From NCBI GenBank assembly GCA_948474755.1, contig CAOLHI010000024.1, forward strand, positions 1,116,001-1,180,000: a stretch of 64,000 bases of DNA. Direction: 5' to 3'. A model generated the notes under the pieces. It saw only the letters and a list, made by a program, of their open reading frames with translations. It was not told the DNA's origin and searched no databases. How positions within the stretch are numbered: the first letter of the stretch is position 1; each line of letters begins with the position of its first letter. A program made the position numbers and the translations under genes. Of this stretch, positions 1 through 11,172 are shown piece after piece. The DNA comes from Ctenosaura bakeri (Eukaryota > Chordata > Lepidosauria > Squamata > Iguanidae).

Positions 1-517
1 TATAAATTATATAAACTCTTTATATCTGAAAACAACACAGCTTCTCTAGAACAAAAAGAGCATATGCTAACAAAACATATATGAACATTGCATAGCAGCA
101 TAAAGCCATGTGGGAGTTGAATATCTTGCTTAGTTACAGCATTGAATACATATGCTCAGCTGCATGAAATGCTTTGTGAAAACAATTTCAAATTATCATT
201 TGCTAAGAAAGAGAAAAAGAAAGAAATATCTACTTTGTTCTTAAAATAAAACAAACAAGTTAAATGCATATGCTTTGTTAGATTATCAGAGGAGATTACA
301 GATTTGATAAATGAATTTGGTATCTATCCTATGGTTGATGTAAGGAGAAAGAGTAGAATTATAACTGTGTTTTGAAACTTTGGAATGGAAGACTGTTATT
401 TGTGATGTCCTAGACTAGATTGCATTTTGATTCACTTGGGGTACAAAACCTACTACAGAAAGCTCAGTCTTATAAATTAGCTTTATACTCAAAGTATCTA
501 TCCCTAACAGAAACAAT
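1..517. other. AT-rich sequence without recognised feature
   Basis: I see no gene, RNA or recognisable repeat here. The sequence is AT-rich with stop codons in all frames. Confidence 0.5.
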
Positions 518-735
518 GTATAGTAGTTTGAGTGTTGGACTATGACTCTGGAAACCAAGATCTGAATCCCTGCTTGGTCATGGAAACCCTCTGAGTGGAC
601 AAGTCATACCTTCTCAGCATCAGAGGACAGCAAAGGCAAATTGAAGAAAGCTTGCTAAGAGAACCCCATGTTAGGTTCACCTTAGGATCAACATAAGTTG
701 GAAATGAGTTCAAAACCCAAAACAATAACATCTAT
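518..735 (+). mobile_element. tRNA-derived SINE, degraded
   Basis: The 5' end (about 518-560) matches the tRNA-like head of the main SINE of this window: GTAGTTTGAGTGTTGGAC followed by ACTCTGGAAACC. The body has the shared signatures CATGGAAACC, a CTTCTCAGCATCAGAGGA-like block, GAGAACCCCATG and CATAAGTTGGAAATGA. It ends at an AACAATAAC tail. The head is read as an old RNA polymerase III promoter, now diverged. About 215 bp, the usual length of the family here. Confidence 0.75.
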
Positions 736-825
736 CCCCATCTACCTTCTGGATGTACTTCAAAAAATTGTATTACTCTTTGAACATGTCCTACAATTAT
801 ATTACAATTGCCCCTTCATGTCCCA

Positions 826-1011
826 CATATTCAACCAACCCTAGTTCAAAATATTAAAAATAAAAAATAAACTTTTATTTTGACATTTAATATGAGGAAC
901 ACCATTTTACTAAACCGTTGTACATAATGGGACTTGAGCATCCATGAATTCTGGTATCCATGGGGGATCCTGGAACCAAACTCTAGCAGGTACCAAGGGC
1001 CCTCTGTACTG
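826..1011 (+). mobile_element. Tigger-like (MER2-like) MITE, partial
   Basis: Contains an ATTCAACCAACC block near 832 and a right end reading GGGACTTGAGCATCCATGAA, then TGGTATCCATGGGGGATCC and CTCTGTACT. The same right end recurs at 23,399-23,602 and 33,320-33,381. This layout matches small non-autonomous pogo/Tigger elements of the MER2 type known in mammals. The left terminus is not clear. Confidence 0.6.
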
Positions 1012-2237
1012 AGAGTTTGTGATGGGTGTTACATAATGCTCAAAGTCCATTATTTCATAGCTTCAAAATCTTGTTTGCTATTGATGTCACTGCTTTATAG
1101 ACAGCAAATGTTCAAGCTCATCTTCTAAAGTACGCAGAAAGAGACAGCTTCTCAAGAAAAGAGATGGAGTTTAGGTCATCTGGTTCAAAAGGCACAACCA
1201 AGTCTCTAAATGTTTCCTAGATTTAACATCTGTGTGTTTTCAAAAGCCAGCACTGTACTGCGTCCCACTGTGATGAAGTGGAGCTTATTAACAAAGCATT
1301 CATGAGAATGATAGCTTGCATTTTATGATACTTCCAGGTATCCAGGCTGGGGGGAAAAATTCTTCATAACGCTGTCTGATTCTAAACTAATTCCATGCTA
1401 ATGGCAGTATCTGTTATTTTGGGGCTTTTTTAATGTGTGTATTGCAATTCTTAATGCCTGACAAAGGACCACAGTATTAGTCTGGTGATAGGATTTGCAT
1501 ATGTTTCACCGTGAAAAGCAAGTAACAAATGTGTGGGACTGCCTGGAATTTATATGAATGTAACATGACTCTGGAAAGCCTGACTTCAACGCCCCATTTT
1601 TTCACCTTGGGGTGGCCCAGAAGAAGCCACATGAAGCAAAATCTAGCACAGCTCAGTTTCTTCCTCTGAGGAGGGCTACATGTGAAGTTGCATCCTGCAG
1701 TTGCCATACCATATAACATATAAATAAGATATAAATGTATATAGCTTGCATTGATTTCTAAGATAAGTTCGATTTGCACGACCACTCATGACACCAATGT
1801 GTTGGAGGAATTCCCAGCACAAATTCATCATATGCATTTCCACTGAACAACAGTTATGCTTATTTGAGCTTCTAAAAAAAAAATCCATCAAGTTATTACA
1901 ACTTCAGTTTTTCTGTGGATCTGCATATGTTTAATCAGTGCTGTGAATTACTTAAACATACCATATCTAACATATCCCTGGTCTAAAGAGCTGACAACAA
2001 CAAAGGAAGGAAAGGAAACATGAAAACAGAAGCAGAAGCAGCACCAGCAGATACAGTTATGCCTATGTCTTAAATATGTGAGCCCTAAGTGCATGTCTGA
2101 GAGCCAGAGGATCGCAATGGTTGGCCCCATTTCCCACCCATATTTTATTCAACATAGTATCAACACAGAGTCTGTGAAAAGAGGAGAAATGTTCCTATGT
2201 GTACAGTACATATTCAGGTGATATATAAACAGTTTGT
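1012..2237. other. No recognised feature
   Basis: Ordinary AT-rich sequence. The short antisense reading frames at 1,477-1,891 show no recognisable domain, splice context or codon pattern. Confidence 0.5.
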
Positions 2238-2475
2238 GGCAGGCCTAAACACCCTAAAGGCATCAGATCCTATCTGATCCTGGAAGCTAAGCAAAGTCAG
2301 CTTTAGTTAGTACTTGAATGGCAGACTCTCAAGGAAAACCAGGTGTTGTAGGCTATATTTCAGGGGAAAGAACTGTCAGAACCACCTTTGAGTTTTGTTT
2401 GTTTAGGAAAACCCCATGAATTTCTTGGGGTCCCCATAAGTTAACAGACAACTTTAAGGCACACACAGACAGAGA
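2238..2475 (+). mobile_element. 5S-rRNA-derived SINE, copy 1
   Basis: The head (about 2,238-2,356) follows the 5S rRNA layout: GGCATCAGATCC, TATCTGATCCTGGAAGCTAA, then TTAGTACTTGAATGGCAGAC and TGTTGTAGGC. These cover the positions of the internal 5S promoter (A box near GAAGCTAAGC, C box near CTTGAATGG). The body (about 2,362-2,475) is not 5S. It has GAAAGAACTGTCAGAACCAC, AAAACCCCATGAATTTC, CCCCATAAGT and AAGGCACACACAGA, closely like the body of the tRNA-headed SINEs here. It is a SINE and not a 5S gene because of the diverged head and this tail. Confidence 0.85.
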
Positions 2476-4133
2476 TGTATACAGTTTGTAAGCTCATTGG
2501 CTCAGAATCCATGTTAAGCTAAAAATGCACACATGGAGATTAATGGATGTGCTCCTGGTCCCACACTTAACGTGCATTTCAAGTGCATGTATGTCATACA
2601 TATATAGTAGATTGATATTGCTTTAACAGTCATGGCTCCATCCTGTGGAAGCCTAGGATATCTTACCCCTGATGTCCAGTCAGAGAGAGCAAGTTTTACT
2701 GAGTGGAAAGGCTGGCAGTGATGGTCCCAGGCCTGGGATGAAATCTCATGATAGCTGTGAATCATGGCCACCATCACAAGGCTTCAGCATTTGGTCTCAG
2801 CTGAGGTCTCACATGCTCATGAGATTACAAACCTTGTAAAAGTTCACAAGATTTCTGCAGACCTGCTGACTCCTGTGTAATACAATTATGGCCATCCACA
2901 TTCATCCCACAATTTCAGTGTCTGGCTTCTCTGTGTAGTTGTGGTTGCTGAAGGTACTTAGAATTCAACAACATACTGAAGCTCCCTAGCAGAGCATTAA
3001 AACTATCTTTGCCGAACTACAAATTCTAAGATTCCATAGAATGGAGTAATGCTACCACACTTCTATAACTGTGTAGCATAGATATGCTCCATGTACCTCT
3101 GTATACAGGGTTTGTCTCAGAGAAAGATTTAGAATTAAACACATGGTAAAATGGTCCAGAAATCAATGAAGCTCATTTTACCGCACCCCTAGTTTAAATC
3201 TAGCTGGGGTAATTATAGGATTGAAGCAGTGATTTATTTTTAAAGGTGGTATGTTCTCGTCCAAACAAAAACTGAAAAATAAAAATTAGGTGCAGCATCT
3301 CTGGAGGTTGAGATCAACACAGTGGTCTTAAAGAACAATTGAAACTGAATTGTATTAATCAGCTAGGCAATAAGATTTATATTCATTATCAATTTAGAAT
3401 GAAGGTACATGGTTATAACTGCCTAACATCATTAAAATTAAATGCTGAGCTCACAAGGACTGCATAATAGAACACGTAATGATAATAGAGCCATTTAAGA
3501 TTGCATTCTTCACACTCTCTTTAGTTGCATGAATATCATTGGCTTTGTGATTGCTCTCTGTATTGTAAGAAACTCAGCTTGTCACCTCTTACACATATTC
3601 AGCTCCTCTCCCTCCAAACATTCATTTCGGACGTGTTCCCCTTGGAAAGTAGCAGCAATATTTTGATAACAATCTTCTATTGATTTGCCATTTTCCTGGG
3701 AACAAATAGTCATTTACAATGGAGTCCTGTACGTATCGCCCATTGAGTACAAAGGAGCTTATTCACATGTAAATAGATACGGGTTGGCAGCCTTTGACAG
3801 GTTTTTTTGGAAAAACGACAATACTTTTATTTGTCTATGGCACAATGTCCATTACTACAATATTCTGATAATACAGTGTACCTGGTTCAACAAATCAAGT
3901 ACTACCAACATACTTATTCACATTAGACAGAATAATCACAAAGAGGTCAGAAATAAAAGAACAAAACCAGAAGTTACTGGACAAAATGCCGAACCAACCA
4001 TAATAACAGCATCTACAACAACTGATTCCTTTGCAATCCAATGCTGATGTCTTTAAGAATTTGCAGCGGATCTTTTGGCTATTACAGCAAAGGTGATAAC
4101 CTTCAGTGTAATGAATTTAGAATGATCTGTGAA
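2476..4133. other. No recognised feature
   Basis: AT-rich intergenic sequence. A 120-codon + strand frame at 3,685-4,047 has no recognisable domain and no codon bias; I treat it as chance. Confidence 0.45.
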
Positions 4134-4136
4134 TAA

Positions 4137-4562
4137 GGCCCTTTTCGCACCTTACCTTTGTTGCGGTAGTGGGGAGCAGCGCTCGCGCGAGCAACCGTTT
4201 GCGCGAGCCACTCACGGCAGCCCTTCTGCCTCCCGCAGCGGCTTGCTGGTTGTGCGACCATTGCGCTAGCGCCCCGCCCCTTCCTTTCGCAGCACAGCCT
4301 GGGAGCTGTAGTCTGTGCTGGGGGAGGAAGCGCGACCGGGCTGGCTTGTTTGGTGCACCGCACGCAGGTAAGTGTGCAAGGGCCCCGCGAGCATTGCGCG
4401 ACCGCGCAGTATTTTCGTCTTAGAGCCGAAAATAAGAAAATGCGTGCGCGTCCCGCTTTAGGCTCCTGAGCATCGCATGAATGAGAGTGCGTCGTACGGA
4501 CCGATGCTCCCATTTACTTAAGGGGCCCTTGCGCAAAAAAAAAACTGCATGCGAAAAGGGCC
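4137..4562 (+). mobile_element. Family B MITE, copy B1 (GC box and splice donor type)
   Basis: Terminal inverted repeats GGCCCTTTTCGCA (4,137) and TGCGAAAAGGGCC (ends 4,562) are flanked by a direct TAA duplication (4,134-4,136 and 4,563-4,565). The interior is GC- and CpG-rich in sharp contrast to the flanks. It has a GC box (GCGCCCCGCCCCTTCC near 4,270) and, about 100 bp later, the donor-like ACGCAGGTAAGTG near 4,365. No transposase frame exists, so the element is non-autonomous. Overlapping 84-136 codon frames on both strands come from CpG-rich composition and are not genes. Confidence 0.85.
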
Positions 4563-5102
4563 TAAGTCACAAATAATATCAGGCAACATCCAACTCATCC
4601 TCATTCTTCCAAGAAATGCATCCTGGGATCACAGCATAATGAGCAGCGTAATAAACAGTGAACTGGGTCTTCCATCTCCCCAAATCTACACGTGCATAGC
4701 TGCTATGTATAGAAGATCCTTTTATACCTTTCCTCTAGGTGAGTTGATGGAGTTGTTTTAAAAGAGAGGACAGTAAAGACTTTCCTAAGGGCAACAAAGC
4801 ATAAATCTTTGAAATACTGTTAAAAGTATCATTCTGCCTTTAAAAAGCCGTACCAAGGGGAGAACTTGCTGATGGCTAGCAAGCACATCTTCATAAGAAT
4901 CAAACTCAAAAGTTCTGTTTCTGATAAAATATTGGTCCTTATAGGTTATAGAAATCTGGATATCTGCAAAATATAAAAGATGCAAAAGGTTGGGACAGTG
5001 AAGGCCAATAAAGGCCATGAGCATGTTAATCAATGAAACATAGTTTTGCTAAATTACAGTTCTCCAAGCTCATCCATCTTTTCTCATAAATTATTTATGG
5101 AT

Positions 5103-6190
5103 CATAAAATCATAGAGTTGGAAGAGACCACAAAGGCCATTCGGTCCAACCCCCGCCATGCAGGAATAAACAATCAGAGAACTCCTGACAGATGGCTGTC
5201 CAGCCTCTGTTTAAAAACTTCCAAAGAAGGAGACTCCATCGCACTCTGAGATAGCATGTTCCACTGTTGAACTGCTCTTAACATCAGGAAATTCTTCCTA
5301 ATGTTTAGGTGGAATCTTGTAGTTTGAAGCTGTTGCTCAGAGTTCTAGTTTTTGGAGCAACAGAAAACAAGCTTGCTGCATCCCTCATATGACATCCCTT
5401 CAAATATTTAAACATGGCTGTCGTGTCACCTCTTAACTTTCTCTTTTCAGACTAAACATACCCAGTTCCCCACACTGCTCCTCTGAGGGTGTGGTTTTCA
5501 AGCCTCTTACTATTTTGGTCACCCTCCTCTGGACACTTTCCAACTTGTCAATATTCTTTTTGAATTGTGGTGCCCAGAACTAGACACAGTATTCTAGGTG
5601 AGGTCTGACCAAAGCAGAATAGAGTGATACTGTTCCTTCCCTTGACCTATACACTGTCCTCCTATTAATGCAACCTAGAATTGCATTGGCTTGTTTAGCT
5701 TGTGCATCACACTGTTGACTCATGTTCATCCTGTGGTCTACTAAAACTCCTAGATCTCTTTCACGTGTACTGTGGCCATGTCATGTGATTACAATATTCC
5801 TTTCTAGGTGCTTACAGGCTGACTATTTAATGATCTGCTCTAGAATCTTTCCTGGTATCGATGCCAGGGTAACTGGGCAGTAATTGTTTGGTTCCTTTTT
5901 TTTTTCCTGTTTTGAAGATAGGGACATTTGCCCTCCTCTAGTCAGCTAGGACTTCACTTGTTCTTTGTCATTGCCGGTGGTTCTGCAATTACTTCTGCCA
6001 GTTCTTGTAATACCCTTGGATGTAGTTCATCTGGCCCTGGAGACTAGAATTCATTTAGAGTGGCCAGGTATTCCTGTACTACCTCTTTACCTATATTGTG
6101 CAGCATTTCACCTTTCAGAAGGGAGGTCAACTTTCAGCCATATCAATGTGGAAGGTACCCCTGCAGGAAGTCTCAAGTGTTGCAGCATGA
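5103..6190 (-). mobile_element. CR1 LINE fragment, antisense, 3' end plus part of RT
   Basis: Read on the minus strand this is the 3' part of a CR1 retrotransposon. The 3' terminus lies at 5,103 (complement ATGATTTTATGAT), preceded by the CR1 end signature CTCTTCCAACTCTATG. The block near 6,020-6,060 is the complement of the CR1 reverse transcriptase segment encoding an EFKSPGPDE-like peptide. Many stops and indels show a dead copy. The 5' edge is unclear; family B copy B2 starts a few bases beyond it. Confidence 0.8.
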
Positions 6191-6194
6191 GTCT

Positions 6195-6612
6195 GACCCT
6201 TTTTGCACCTTACCCTTTCACGGTGCTGGTGTGCGGGGCTTGCACAAGCAGCCTCCAGCGAGAGGCTCTCGTGTCCCGGTTCCTTCAGCTCCCCAGCTGC
6301 CACCCGCTCGTGCAAAGCCCCGCCTCTTCCTTTGCAGTGCAGCCTGGGACCTTCCCAGGCTGCACTGGACAGGAAGCATAACCGGCTTGGCTCCCGAGGC
6401 TCCGCACACAAGGTAAGTGCGTGCGGGGCCCTGGAGCGATGCGTGACTGCGCACAATCTTTGGCTTAAAACCGAAAATGAAGAAGTGTGTGAGCGGTCCC
6501 TGCCAGGCCCTGGAGTGTCACACAAATGTGAGTGTGTTGTGTGGACCACTCCTCACATGTGCACAACGCTTGAGGAACCCTTTCGCATCGAAAATGCCAT
6601 GCAAAAAGGGCC
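6195..6612 (+). mobile_element. Family B MITE, copy B2
   Basis: Starts GACCCTTTTTGCACCTTACC and ends TGCAAAAAGGGCC, flanked by a direct TCT duplication (6,192-6,194 and 6,613-6,615). It shares with B1 the order GC-rich block (CCCCGCCTCTTCC near 6,318), ACAAGGTAAGTGCG near 6,411 and CCGAAAATGA near 6,470. It is the second most diverged of the four copies in its GC box. Confidence 0.85.
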
Positions 6613-8934
6613 TCTGTCTGCATATCTTCATCCTATGTAGCATTTGTGGCAAAGCTTTGACTACAAAGATTTTTAAGATGTGGCCTACCAGAGAACCTTC
6701 ACTGACCTTTCCAAAGGTTAGTATTGCTTTTGCTGTCTTCCAGGCTAGAAGTTTTGCTGGCTCTTAATCAAGTTTCCATTTTCCATTTTAAGCAAAGTGT
6801 ACACCAGCTATTTCAAACTGTGACATTGCTCAATCAAATAGCCATCTAAGTGCCATTTATGAAGGTGCTTCCTTTTAGAGAAGACCATAACCTTTGTTTT
6901 GGAATAGTTAATAACCACATTCTCCTAACTGCAAATCCTGCCTGGCTCACTTAGAAGTTACCTGAGTGATGGATAGGACAGTCATATCATCAGTATGTAA
7001 CCTTACACAATTAGAAATTTTAACGGCTACTGACACCCTGCTTCTTCTTCAAGAACTGGGCATCAATTGGATTAATAATACTAGCACACAAAAATGAATT
7101 TCTCCTACAAGATGAGAGAGTTAGGTTTTAATTAAAATCTGCCAGAGATGTGTGCTGACTGTGTTGCTTTGAGCATGCTGCCCCCTGTCTACAAAAATAT
7201 AAAAATATATTTTTGTTTTTAAAGATATTTTTCCTGTTCTTTTATATTAATTCCTATTAAATTCACAGAGAGCGCCTTTTCTTCTCATTGTAAAAAGAAG
7301 AAGCATATGTATTTTGCACTCGATAGGAAAGTGCTCATTTCAGTCTTCAGTGGGCTTTGGAATTGTCCCAGTTGCTAACGCTGCAGTGCAGTGTTGCAGA
7401 ACATTGTCTTCATCAAGGATTTATGTTTTTGTCCTGTGGCTATATGTAACCTACTATTGTTGACAGTATAATGGCAGATATAGTTGCTTACATAATCAGT
7501 GCAATAAAAGATGAAAGCGTTGGGTCAGTCCCCACAAATCCCAACAGAGAAAGAAGGATATTGCTTTTAGGTGTGCTGTCAGCTAGAGCAGCCAAAGGAA
7601 CCTGAGAGGTTCAGAAGAAATTAAAAGGACATTTCATATTCCATTTGCACATAATCGCAAACCATTTCTGACTCAGTTTGTTAAATGGGTTCTTAGTAGG
7701 GTAGTCACATGCACTGATATCTGGTATGTTACAATAGTTTGACTGTACTTTCCTGATATATGTAAAGATACATTTGTTAATCTTAAAAATAGACTATATC
7801 TTATTGTTCAAAGTCTTTGAAAGGAGGTGCTGCGACTGAGAATTTATTTTTAAAGCTGACACCAAGGACTAAGGTAGTATAAACAAACAACTGAGTAATT
7901 GTTATGTTAGAAGGGCAGGGCTGTAACAGATGTGGCCAATTTATTGCACTGTCTCTTCTGCCTCCACCCACTAGCCCCTCCGTGCTTTAGACTGGGAAGA
8001 AATAGGCAGACAAACAGCCATTTTTATAATTGTCTTGCAGAGATTCAAGTTCATCCATGCATAGGTTTAAAAGAGATTTAAAATAAAAGGCAAATAGCAA
8101 CTTTCTGTTCTTTTTCTAAAACATTCATTAATATTTAAAATACTGGGCAGTGTTCCTGCATTATTTATATCAGTACTCTTCTTAATAATAAATATTGTGT
8201 GTAAGGAAAGAGAAAGAGGAAGCAGAAGAGGCAAATAGATGTCTCATTCATGACCGTTGATGTAAAATTAGATCTTAGCTGCATTTTTGTTTTAAGCTAT
8301 AGCAAGCTGCTTTGGGTCCCAAGGCAGAAGAAAACTGGGGTGTAAATTAAATAAATAGATAGTAAGTATGTAAGCGTGCCACAAAAATGCATACTGAAGC
8401 CACTAGTCTGTGGAATTTTATATCTAGACCCAGTTAATTTATAACGGATCCTTCATTGTTGCAATAGTGAAGGCACTGTACAGAAGTGCAGTTGCATAAA
8501 ACTCTTGAGTCATGTTTTAATATACTGCTGCATACTGTTTCAGTAACTATATGCATTTAACTACAGGTCTTCCTGGGTATATGCTGTTCAATTTTATTAA
8601 TTAATTGCTTGCTTAAATGCCTTCCGAAAGAAAGAATGACTTTACATAGTTTGTGGGGGGAGGAATCAAAAACACAATAAGCCTGTTTTTACTCAACTTA
8701 GTATTTCCAGTTTCTACCATTAGAGGGTGTCTGTGAACGCAAAATTCAGTTACAGTATTTGCAAGCACTGTTTAAAAGAACTTATGGTGGATAATGTACC
8801 TAGTTTCCGATATCAGCTATTTATTTAGAGTCAGATAAAAGTTGTTTGGACTCAGGTAGAATAATGTTTTTCGTAATATTTTAGTTTAAAATACACTCCA
8901 AAGTTGTTTCCTGAATTTCCTGAATTTGAATCAA
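6613..8934. other. Repeat-poor AT-rich stretch
   Basis: Apart from a short LINE-like tail at 8,311-8,361 I recognise no repeat or gene. The block about 7,250-8,150 has low repeat content and mixed composition and could contain conserved non-coding DNA, but this cannot be tested here. Confidence 0.4.
8311..8361 (+). repeat. LINE-type 3' tail fragment
   Basis: AGCTGCTTTGGGTCCCAAGG followed by a TAAATTAAATAAATAGATAG tail resembles the common lizard LINE/SINE 3' end in which a GCCTTGGGTCCC block precedes an ATAAATAAA tail. Short and diverged. Confidence 0.45.
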
Positions 8935-9170
8935 AATTGTTGTTGTTTCAAATTTACTTTCAAGTTTTTTCCAACTTATGGTGACTCTGTCACTGTGTTT
9001 CCTTGGCAAGATTCTTTAGAAGGAGTTTGCTATTGCCTTCCTTGGAGGCTGCGAACATGACTTGCCCAAGGTTACCTTAGAGATTTCCATGCGTGAGTGG
9101 GGATTCAAACCCTCATCTTCTAGAGTCCTAGCCCAACAGTGAACAGCTCTATCACACTGGCTCTGCAGAA
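8935..9170 (-). mobile_element. tRNA-derived SINE, antisense
   Basis: Minus strand copy. The TTGTTGTTGT tail complement lies at about 8,939, then TTTTCCAACTTATGGTGAC, CTTGGCAAGATTCTTTAGAA, GACTTGCCCAAGGTTACC, GGGGATTCAAACCC and finally the tRNA-like head complement ending CACTGGCTCTGC at about 9,168. Confidence 0.8.
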
Positions 9171-11062
9171 CAAAACATATGAACTATGTTTACATTTATA
9201 TTTATTTATGTGTTTAAACTTCTTGAAACTGGTGTCCATAAAATACACCTTCTTGCATAACTAAAGCAGTAAGATCTCCAAACATTGAACAAATAGATAG
9301 TGAAAGTTTATTTTAACAGACTTGGAGTATAAGTCTTTATACAACATTAGAAGCATGCAGAGTCCAAGTTCATTGCCCCTTAGTTGAACTGCATTTCACA
9401 GGAAAATATATATTGTAAATATATTGCATATGTGCATCTGCAAATGCCAAAGATTTTTCTAGTATAAAATGAATGCCTTGTTATTACTTCCATCCAAAAG
9501 AAGATAACCATTGAACACACAAACATCATATGCCACAAGGAAGCATTATCTGTATTACAACACAGATATGTAATTGAAGCAGGCAATTTCTTTCTCAAAA
9601 GACGTAATGGTGTCTGGTATACCAGAACCTCAATTTTTTTGCTGGAGCAAACACAGTTTTAGGTAAAATGAGATTATAGATAACTAGGGCACTTTTCCAC
9701 TGTTTAATTTTCATAGGAAAATCTGTCTCTTTCTTTAGTTCAACATTAACTTACTATCAAGGGATTATTTGTACGAATCTCAGAAATATGGCCAGCTTAC
9801 ATTAATGTGCGGTTATGTTTTTAGAATGATTTTATGTTGTTTTAAATTATGCGTGTTTTAACACAATAGCTAATTTTTAAAAAACTTTTGTGTCATCACC
9901 TTCTTGATGCATTTTGCTCTAACCTTGTTGTAAGCTGCCTTGGGCCTAGTGTTGTGATATGCATTAAATCAATCAATCAGTAAAAAAGGAAATATATGGT
10001 GCTTTCTAACATTTATAAATTGGACTTGTTGGTTTCTGTTTCTCTGGAGATATGATTAATGCTTCCAACACAAAAGAGTGGATGGCTGAGACTCTTGGAG
10101 CTAATGGTCTGTATAGAGACAACAAAAGATGTTGCAATTGTAAATACTGCCATAATGTAATGAGGGTAACTGATAAGTATATTGCAATATCCTTAGTCTG
10201 TAACTATCAGTTGATCCAGTTATATATCCACTTCTTTCATTGAAAGTATGTCTCACAAGCTTCAAACTACAAATAATTTTGCATGTCTATGTAGGACAAA
10301 TTGTAATTGGGAAGAGATTGCATGCCAGGTGACCCAGCAGTGCACTTGAGGCACTATCCTTTCCTTCCTCAATTGATCAGAACCTAAGGCAGCCCATCCA
10401 AAACAATTCCAAGATTCCAAGTATGTAGATTGCAAGATTGGCCAAGGACATGTATCTGGCCTGGACCATATTTGCCAGTTATTTATACGTCAGGAGATAT
10501 GCCCTGTAAATATGGTCAGTTTATATTTATGTATATGCCTGACCTATAATCATATCCAAAGTAATTCCCCTTCCCCCCTTTTTTTCTTTTTGTCCTTCTT
10601 TCTAGTCTTCTTTTGTTTTTCTTTGAAATCCAATAAAGTAAAATAAAATGTATTCACTTTTGTTGATATATTTGATTGGGTGTGGCTTGCTTGTGCCAGT
10701 GTATTCCTGTTTATCTTGGATATAACCTCCTCCTCTGTGCTGTTCTGTCCCCTAAAAAACATTAAGATTGTTGTTGACCCACCTGAGTGATTGGAAATAA
10801 CTTAATAAAGAAATTACTAATAGTAGAAACAATATGCAGTTTTACTATAATGTCTGCCAAAATAGCTTTGATAAGATGTACACATGTATTATTTGGCTTA
10901 CTTATCTATGCATGAGTATACAGAATGCATAATTTCATCACAATATAAACATGTATATGAACAGAGGGGTAATGGGATCAGTTCCAGAACAGGTGGTCAT
11001 ACATCCACAATAAATCACTTCACAGTAACCCTAGCGTAACGTACTATTCAGTGTTGCTTTAA
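9171..11062. other. No gene recognised; one LINE-like tail
   Basis: AT-rich. A LINE-like 3' end is visible at about 9,929-9,980 (GTAAGCTGCCTTGGGCC then AATCAATCAATCAG). No coding frame shows a recognisable product. Confidence 0.4.
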
Positions 11063-11063
11063 C

Positions 11064-11172
11064 CAGGAGTGGGAATCATGTGGCATTCTAGGTGTTGGAC
11101 TACATCTTACTGTTTTCTCCTCATTGCGTAGCCAGATGCAGTCCAACAGCAGTTGGAAGGCCACATGATTCC
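11064..11172. mobile_element. hAT-like palindromic MITE
   Basis: Inverted arms: CAGGAGTGGGAATCATGTGG on the left and GGAAGGCCACATGATTCC on the right, with GTTGGACTACATCT opposed to AGATGCAGTCCAACAG. This is the common lizard palindromic repeat whose arms read roughly GTTGGACTACAACTCCCATC. Related copies lie at 26,034-26,182 and 29,815-29,922. Confidence 0.65.

Noticed and set aside
2238..2356. 5S rRNA gene
   Set aside because: Only the head resembles 5S, it is diverged, and it is fused to a SINE body that recurs with other heads; no tandem gene array.
3685..4047. 120-codon + strand open frame
   Set aside because: No recognisable domain, AT-driven composition, no splice or promoter context; a frame of this length is expected by chance in 64 kb.
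4103..6640. Overlapping 78-145 codon frames on both strands around B1 and B2
   Set aside because: They lie in the CpG-rich interior of family B elements and change between copies; composition explains them.
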